A stretch of DNA of 64,000 nt from Heliocidaris erythrogramma. Its lineage: Eukaryota > Echinodermata > Echinoidea > Camarodonta > Echinometridae. The stretch's first letter is position 1. Every line of letters starts with the position of its first letter. Positions 56,943 through 64,000 of this stretch are shown here, one piece after another. Made by a program: the position numbers and the translations under genes. The stretch spans positions 53,283,021 to 53,347,020 of the forward strand of contig CM046853.1 in NCBI GenBank assembly GCA_025617745.1, written 5' to 3'. The notes below the pieces were generated by a model. The model was given only the letters and a program-made list of their open reading frames with translations. It was not told the DNA's origin and did no database searches.

Positions 56943-58714
56943 TTTAAAAATAGTTTTTAAAGCAAGACATGACGGCCAAATGAACGTGTGAATTAATTCG
57001 CTTAAAGGGACCTACAAAATTACCAACAGTCGAATAGCCGTCCTTATGAATAGCGAGCAAACCATAGACAAATTACCTCGCTATTCATAAGGACCTCCGT
57101 TCATAAGGACCACTATTCATAATGCGTGTTAAATGAGTAGCGGTTTTCTATGAATGACGGTCCTTATGAATAACAAGCGGACCCAGCTTATTCTTTAGGC
57201 CTTCACATGACTGCTTGTAAAATAATTTATTTCCAAAGCTAGTTACTTATATTCTTTTTAGAGTAGACCATAGTTATCTTGACAAGATATACGAGAATTT
57301 TAGAACAAGGTAATTAACTGAGATTCTGAATACAATACATTGTAATTCTTTATTATATGCATACGTGAAAATCTTTCATTTCATGCTGTAGTGTATAAAA
57401 TCACTCTACGATGCAGAACAATTACATATATTTATATTAATAGTCTACTTATTTTCAGTCCCCCAAAGCGATATTTCGTTCACGGATTATGGGGCAACGA
57501 AACGTTTTTCAAAATAGGGAAGAGGTCCCCGCCAAATAAGGAAAAGGGTCACTACAGACTGTCTACAGACTCCATAAAATTATTGTGATATTCCATTAAC
57601 AGGTGACCATTCATACCTCTTCTCTCTTACTTAAGACATTACTATATTTGTCCATCCTTTGTAGTACTGTCTATAGTCGAATGGTATGAAAGCAGAAAAT
57701 CAGAGAAACATGTTGATGAAAGTTTGAAAGAAATTTGGCAGAAAATAAGAAAAATTCTGAATGCCTGAAATCAGTGACCAGTAACTCTATCATCTATCAT
57801 TATTTGCGTGTGACTTAGGCCTAATTTAGGAAACTCTCAGACTTTGTTAACTTCAATATCATTTCAGTTCCCTTTTTTATAAATTAATTTATGTCATTTT
57901 GTGTGTAGGGGACAAAAGAATAGTTGTCCAATATTACATCACAGAGACAATACCGATTGAAATTCGCCTATTTGAAATTAACATAAAAATGTAATGATCT
58001 CAAATTTCCAAAACACATATTTTCTTATTATCTGTCGGATGAACTGTCATCCATCTGTTTCTCTGATTTTCTGCTTTCTTCCAGAGCAATTCGCAATTTA
58101 GGTTCAAATCTCCCTTGAAGTGTTACTGTCTTCGTGAAGACTGTATTATCTACTTGTACATTAGTACATGTATAGCGGGTTTATAATCTATTTAGCTAAA
58201 AAGGAAGAAAAAAAAAATTAAATGTCAGCCCTGTTGCAGTATTAGCCAAAAGTGTTTTCAAGGTTAATTATACTTTGTATATTTCCTGAAGATAAGTTCG
58301 TTAATTTGTTTTGCATATAATTAAGCACGTAAAAACAGATTCGGGCCTTCTTACCGTTACCGCTGGGCACCTGTTTTCATCCTGAAAAAGTATATCAGAA
58401 TGAAGAAGGGGCAACATCTACACAAGGAATGACTCCCGCCTCGGGAGGAGCATAACCTGGATGAGCCACTTTTATGTCCTGGGAGGGTCACTTTTGGAAA
58501 AAATATGATATGCAAACAGCATGAGCTCCAAGGTTACGCCGCGCCGCCACTAGTCCTAAACCACCATACACTTCTCTATACATCATTCTGACAATGAGGA
58601 TGATAATAATGATATGAATGAAATGGAGTATACAAAATCCAAGATGATCTCGTTTCTTCGCTTGCTCAATATGTTTTCAACAGTAGATATCGTAGAACAT
58701 TCGCTAACGCCTAA
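56943..58714. other. Intergenic stretch with two foldback elements
   Basis: 57026-57190 is the inverse of the CGCTATTCATAAGGAC element at 8556-8706. At about 57687-58080 a foldback element has GAAAGCAGAAAATCAGAGAAAC at the left (22 bp; ends GAAAGCAGAAA and TCAGAGAAAC) and its complement at 58058-58079. The remainder shows nothing recognisable. Confidence 0.55.
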
Positions 58715-59667
58715 TTACCCACGCCTATAAAATCGGCAGGGTTATGTAAAGGCTCCGTATGTTTGTTTGTTTGTTTGTTTTTTTTGTTTTTTTGTTTGTT
58801 TGTGTGTGTGTTTGTTTATTTGTGTACAAGATAACTAGAGAACGGGAGAACGGATTTGCACCAAATTTTCAGGGAATGTTCGGATAGTGACAGGAAAGAA
58901 TCGATTAGATTTTGGTGATGATCGGTTGACCCCTGCAAATTCTGTGTGACCTTGAAGTTTTGACCCAAACTTCAGTTCGGATAGTGACACGAAAGAATCG
59001 ATTAGGAAAGAATCGATTAGATTTCGGTGATGATCGGTTATAGGAACTTCATTTCGGATATTTTTTTTTTTGTTTTTAAGAAAATTTTATTACTTCCTTT
59101 TTAAAAATAACATTTTTCACAATAATCAAGGTAAAATACACAAACAAATATATTCACATGCAGTATCATTGTGCCAAATTACGTAATAATAACAATAAGT
59201 AACCATAATATTTTACATGCATGTATTAAATAGTAGATTATGCCAAAACAAGATTTAGGCTTATAAATAGTCATAAATTGACTGACATACAGTAGGCCTA
59301 AAAACAAAATAAAACAAAAACAAAACTGGGCGTTGTGGCGTGCGCCTGTAATCTAGCTACCAGTGGAAGTTATAAACTGATTCAGCGGACCCAGGTTCGA
59401 GACTGATCGAGTCACGTCTTTCGGATGGTGACGTTAAAGGTCGGTCCCAGACGTAAATAATCATATCTGATTGATACACGTCTGTAAAAACCCAATTACA
59501 CACACACACGGAAGTCTTTATTGCGATAAATTTATTGCGATAAAAAAGGAGAAAAATATAAAATATAAAATATAGTGAGAGGAAAGAATCGATTAGGGAA
59601 AGAATGCAACTGCTCGATCTGTAGCGCCGCTAAGGTGTGGGTCTGCCGCCTTCGACGGCCTTTCTAG
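58715..59667 (+). mobile_element. Helentron-like element, ACCCACGCC family, copy 1
   Basis: Left end TTACCCACGCC followed by an AATCGGCAGGGTTATG segment and a (GTTT)n run. Right side: GGTGTGGGT (59634-59642), hairpin GCCGCCTTCGACGGC and CTAG|T end (59664-59667). It is shortened and interrupted by other sequence, including the 7SL-like SINE at 59326. Confidence 0.65.
59326..59510 (+). mobile_element. 7SL/Alu-like SINE, copy 3
   Basis: Same head (GGGCGTTGTGGCGTGCGCC, then TGTAATCTAGCTACC) and same tail as 22767-22942, ending in (AC)n. It has a 4-bp duplication within ACTGATCGAGTCACG. Inserted in a Helentron-like element. Confidence 0.75.
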
Positions 59668-59980
59668 TTTACATTAATTTTGTCCCGGGCGCCGTACGAT
59701 AAATTGGTCAACGATTTTCCGTGCGATTTTTGGGGCATCGTATGTGGCTACGTGCTAAGGTGTTAGTATTTACATTATCTACGAGCATCGTGTAATTTGC
59801 TGCAAAATTTGTGCAAGCCTCCGCGCGATGCCCGTGCGGGCATTGTGCAATGCCACCACCTACGGGTTACGGGCTTACGAGTTTTTAAAAATTTGTATCA
59901 CTTCCCGCGATACAAAATCGTATAGGCTGCGGAGCCCGTGAATCCGTAACGAAAATCTCACGGCCGTATGGCAAGCCTTA
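59668..59980. other. Spacer between two Helentron-like copies
   Basis: About 310 bp with many CpG and GTGCG/CGTGCG words; no gene recognised. Confidence 0.4.
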
Positions 59981-61479
59981 TTACCCACGCCGATGAAATC
60001 GGCAGGGTTATGTAAAGGGCTCCGTATGTTTTGTTTTTGTTTGTTTGTTTGTTTGTTTGTTTGTGTACAAGATAACAAGAGAACGGGTGAACGGATTTGC
60101 ACCAAATTTTCAGGGAATGTTCAGAAAGTGACAGGAAAGAATCGATTAGATTTTGGTGATGATTGGTTGACCCCTGCAAATTCTGTGTGACCTTGAACTT
60201 TTGACCCTGTAGTAAAGTATAGGAACTTCAGTTCAGAGAGTGACAGGATAGAAACTAGAAAGTTTGATGACCCCAAACTTCGCCTGCCGATGCAGAAATA
60301 TTTTGGTCAATCAAAACACTCATTACTTCGTCTCACCAAAAATCTATTTCAGGTTTATGAATTTTAGAAGACTTTTAGACCCATTATTTGCTATTTCACT
60401 TCAAATCCGCACGAGCCTGCAATGAATATTCAAAGCCAACGTATCCCAGCAACAAGGGATTTTTCGCGCTTGAACTGTACTCTCGTTGCGAAATCGAAAG
60501 CGGCTAGGTATACGGTATACGTATAGCCTAGCACGTCTAATTTCTCCTATTTCTTATCTTCTGTGCATTTCTGTTTATTTTCCCCGGTTCTTTCCACTTT
60601 GTTGTGGAAGTTTTTGTGATTTATTTTATCCTGGTGGACGTGTAGTACGTGATTTTAATTGTTTTCGGTGAAAATCTGGTGCGTTTGTTCGACGTGAGTG
60701 AGTCTATCGCACTCGCGAGTGTTCGCGTGTGTTGATCTGAGTGAGTGACTGAGTAGCTGTAGTGTACGTACATAACTATACACAGCACTGTCGCGAAGTG
60801 CCTGGGGCCGGCTGACTGTAGTACTGAGTGAGTAAGCTCTGTGCCTCGCATGCACGTCATTTTCAAGTCGAGATCCAACTTCTTTTGTCGTCATATTTAT
60901 TTTATCCAAGCCCGATGAAAAAAAAAAACAACAACCCGAATTGCAATGTAAAGATAGAACATGAATACATTTACTAACACTGACATGACTGAACCAAGGC
61001 CGTACGCAGCGGGAGGGGGGGGGGGGGGCAGTTGCCCCCCCTGCCCCCCCCCCCAGAAATTTCAAAACCATACTTTTTTTTAATCGGGTTTTAGACTTCA
61101 AGTTATGTTCCTTTGAAAGCGATCATCTTGCCCCCCCCCCCCCCCCCCCAGGAAAAAAATTTCTGCGTACGGCCTTGGACTGAACACTGAATACAAATTG
61201 CTAACATTTTTTTCTCACCACGCCACGCTCTCTGACATGTCTAATCAATTACTTTTAGGGGAGGGATGTTTCAATAATAAAATATCTTTTTCAGAAGAAT
61301 TTTTTCAAGGGTGGGGACACACAAAGCTATGACCTGGATATGGCAAAATTTATTGGGGGGGGGGGGGAGATGTGCCTCTTGTTATCCCTTTGAATGGCTA
61401 CTGCTTACAAAAATAATCGCAACAAAACAAAACCTATTGGGTTAAGGCGTGGGTCTGCCGCCTTTGACGGCCTTTCTAG
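59981..61479 (+). mobile_element. Helentron-like element, ACCCACGCC family, copy 2
   Basis: Left end TTACCCACGCC (59981) and the same following segment as copy 1 (AATCGGCAGGGTTATG, then (TTTG)n and GGATTTGCACCAAATTTTCA). Right side GGCGTGGGT (61447-61455), hairpin GCCGCCTTTGACGGC and CTAG|T (61476-61479). A hAT-type MITE (60995-61177) is nested. Between about 60290 and 60990 lies AT- and GAGTGA-rich sequence of unknown origin. Confidence 0.68.
60995..61177. mobile_element. hAT-type MITE nested in the Helentron-like element
   Basis: Perfect terminal inverted repeats CAAGGCCGTACGCAG / CTGCGTACGGCCTTG. Exact 8-bp flanks GACTGAAC (60987-60994 and 61178-61185). Poly-G and poly-C runs inside. 183 bp, non-coding. 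Confidence 0.85.
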
Positions 61480-61485
61480 TTACTA

Positions 61486-61839
61486 TTTAAAGTGATTTTG
61501 TGATATCACAAATTCGAATTTGTGATATCACGAATTCGATTTTGTGATATCACGAATTCGATTTTTTGATATCACAAATTCCCATTGGTTTATCACATAA
61601 ACCCAATATTTGATATCAAGAAATCGAATTTGTGATATCACAAATTCAATTCGTGATATCACAAATTCAAATCGTGATATCACAAAATCGAATTCGTGAT
61701 ATCACAAATTCGATTTCTTGATATCACAAAATCAAATTCGTGATATCACAAAATGGAATTTGTGATATCACAAATTCGATTTTGTGATATCACGAATTTG
61801 ATTTTGTGATATCAAGAAATCGAATTTGTGATATCACGA
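61486..61839. repeat. Satellite of GTGATATCAC palindromes
   Basis: About fifteen copies of the self-complementary decamer GTGATATCAC (or TTGATATCAA/TTGATATCAC variants), separated by AAATTCGA/GAATTC-type spacers of about 10-14 bp. The spacing is about 22-24 bp. Both decamer and GAATTC spacer are palindromic, so each strand could form serial hairpins. Confidence 0.85.
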
Positions 61840-61987
61840 ATTCAGCTGTGTATTCGAGCGTTAGTTTAGTGCAGAAATTCAGCTGTGTATTCGAGCGTTA
61901 GTTTAGTGCAGAAATTCAGCTGTGTATTCGAGCGTTAGTTTAGTGCAGAAATTCAGCTGTGTATTCGAGCGTTAGTTTTGTGCAGAA
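61840..61987. repeat. 37-bp minisatellite, four units
   Basis: Units at 61840, 61877, 61914 and 61951, each starting ATTCAGCTGTGTATTCGAGC. They are identical except for one base near the end of the last unit. The array abuts the GTGATATCAC satellite. Confidence 0.92.
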
Positions 61988-63799
61988 TGTAGTATAAGTT
62001 TGAATAAAAATAGCAACAGAGTTTTCGCATCCATATCCTTCACTGGAAACGATTTTAACATAATTTTAGACGAATTGATACATGTAAATTGATTGCATTA
62101 ACGATAAACAAAACAGGAAACTGCACAAGTATGCATAAATGAACTTTGTCATTTTCCGTTAAGAATATACGCGCTTATTCGCTAATTCGCTCACTCAGCA
62201 AATAATCCACAGTATATGTATAGGCCGAGTATATGCTGAATATGACTGTATAGTCAATGATCGTTATAGGATCATAATATTGATCAAAAGAATGCACATT
62301 ACTGCCTCTGTTCTAACGGCCGTTCAAGGTTTAACCCCCCCCCCCCCCCCCCCCGCTTTGACAAAAAATATAAACCTGCAGTTCAGTGTAGAAAAAACAA
62401 AGTGAATGCCTCGTTAAATTGGTAGCATGTAATACATGTATTGTTGTTGAATATTTTTCATATTTACTTAGTATACTGTGTTGCACATTCATAGATCATG
62501 CATTGAGCACACACATAACACGAACGTACTTGAATGTCAAATGAGTTGGGGATTCCCCGCTTGAATTGTGTCTGCCGCGCGCTGTGTATGTTCTGGATTC
62601 TGACCTCGAGGTCAGCAGCCATAATGGAGTAACGTCAATGAGCTAGGGGCATAACAAGTTCGCAAATTTCTTTGTTTGTCGCTGTGTTTGACACCCTACC
62701 TTGAGTTACTTGCACAACACTGGTCAGTTTGAATCTGCAGGATAAAGACAAGTAGGTATACCATCTGAGCTACATGCAGTCGTGGGGCAGATTTTTATGT
62801 ATTATATGTATAGAGTACCGTATTTTATGTTTGTGTTTGTGTCGATCTTCTGCATGATATACGGTATATTATGCTCCACAGTTAATTTCTCAATAATATT
62901 CCATTAAAAAAAATAATTTTAAACAAAACTGTTTTTGTCTTGTTCAGTAAAACTCCGACAAATGGGATTTAAAAGAGGATTAGCATGTTCTTATCATCAT
63001 TATATAGGCCTACCATTTATCATGTTTATTATTTTTATATATTATTTCATGTTTTGTTAGGCCTATTAGTATTACCCTTATTATAATCATTATTACAAGC
63101 ATTTTGATTGTTTTGTCATTACATGTATTATTCTATAATTATCAATAATATTATTTTTAAAAAATAATTATCATTATTATTATCATCATGATTGTTATTA
63201 TTAGTATCATCATCATAAGTATGAAGATTCCGATGTTGTTCAGAGTGATTACTATGAATGAAGTGCTATATAGACCCGGAATCAGCGTGAGGAAATGTAA
63301 CGATGAATCGTTTAATGGGAATTGTTGTGGATAATGATGGACTTGTTAAATTGTTTCCAAATACCTATATATGGCCTGTCTTTCCGCTAATGTAGGCCTA
63401 CCTTAATTTCTCTGATGAGTTGATGAGTTGATTAGTCACTTAAAATTGAAGTTCGCATTATCCAAGAGAGCGCGAAGAGATAAATTATTATTATAAAGGA
63501 AACCTTGAAATAACTTGCATTGGAAGATAATCAAACCATTCCAGTGCCTTAATTTTCTGTCTTTTTCCATTTATTTACTTTTTACTGCGCAGGCCCAATG
63601 TCCCATAGACCCATACATTTACCAAGTATTGTGGAATCGTATTATGGAAATGTGAACGCAGATAAATTGACCAAAATATAATTTTACTTTATAAGTAAGC
63701 TCTGGGAGGGTTAACAGTGTGGTCGGTAACGTATATGACAAGGTAGCTTGGACTTTCCCTAATAATATCCCTTGAATTACATTCACACAAGTACAGGAA
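61988..63799. other. Stretch upstream of B2
   Basis: A poly-C run lies at 62334-62354 and (ATT)/(ATC)-rich DNA at 63120-63220. No exon recognised. An acceptor-like AAGTACAG at 63789-63796 precedes the B2 start by three bases. Confidence 0.45.
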
Positions 63800-64000
63800 A
63801 TGTCTTCCAGTCGTAAAGTGAAAGTAGCTGTTTACAGCGGCAGTCTAGAGGGCAATGTGGCAGGTCTTATCAGGGAAATACAGGAGAAGATGTCGGATTG
63901 TGTAGAAGTTGTCAAATTCGTCCAACTTCCTTACAACGTCAGTGACATGTCGAAAATGAAACTGGATAAGAAACATTACATGTTGCTTTGTCATTCCATC
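63800..64000 (+). CDS. Paralogue B2, first coding exon (cut by window end)
   Basis: ATG at 63800, three bases after an acceptor GTACAG. The 67 visible residues run from MSSSRKVKVAVYSGSLEG to MLLCHSI and stop exactly inside the conserved motif at the window edge. 61 of 67 match B1. Differences are scattered and conservative (R6K, Q16L, D18G, K25R, Y34C, N58K). It shows that the tandem array continues to the right. Confidence 0.88.
   Translation, partial: MSSSRKVKVAVYSGSLEGNVAGLIREIQEKMSDCVEVVKFVQLPYNVSDMSKMKLDKKHYMLLCHSI

Overview
This is animal nuclear DNA, AT-rich and very dense in transposons, with split genes, GT-AG introns and tRNA-headed SINEs. The best lineage guess is an echinoderm, probably a sea urchin. 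The guess rests on an amassin-like olfactomedin gene at the left end and on the repeat types (short hAT and piggyBac derivatives, Helentron-like elements, a CR1/L2-type LINE). No single marker proves it.

Two kinds of host gene are visible, all on the + strand. (1) 628-2991: the last three exons of a secreted olfactomedin-domain protein. (2) A tandem array of four paralogues of an alpha/beta protein family that I do not recognise: A1 (exons 6611-6643, 8859-9144, 10604-11019), B1 (25055-25334, 27305-27609), A2 (33210-33242, 39722-40007, 51562-51950) and B2 (63800 to the window edge, cut off). The order is A-B-A-B. All complete copies share a phase-1 intron at a Gly codon, and the A copies share an 11-codon first exon and a second exon of identical length. 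All share a conserved block around LLCHSI(D/E)NRRFS; B2 is cut off just after its first six residues. A-type proteins end in a cysteine-rich tail and B-type proteins in a lysine-rich tail. This array is the best candidate for an undescribed system.

The rest is mostly mobile DNA. 12068-17.9 kb holds a CR1/L2-group LINE on the minus strand (ORF1 plus EN-RT ORF2) split by a 1.58-kb insertion. Helentron-like (HINE) elements lie at 1-597, 20649-21837, 33680-35884 and 35907-37777 (a head-to-tail pair), 54827-56942, 58715-59667 and 59981-61479. hAT-type elements with exact 8-bp target duplications lie at 5814-6119, 18809-19515 and 60995-61177. A piggyBac-type TTAA element (31601-32765) carries a nested 408-bp element in which a tRNA-like sequence sits between identical 117-bp direct repeats. 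There is a SINE whose head resembles 7SL RNA (three copies), a nearly identical 1.49-kb tandem duplication (45218-48190), and minisatellites at 53.05-53.87 kb, 61.49-61.84 kb and 61.84-61.99 kb. Most intergenic and intronic stretches otherwise show nothing recognisable.

All splice sites, protein comparisons and repeat boundaries were read by eye. No database search, structure prediction or RNA evidence was available.
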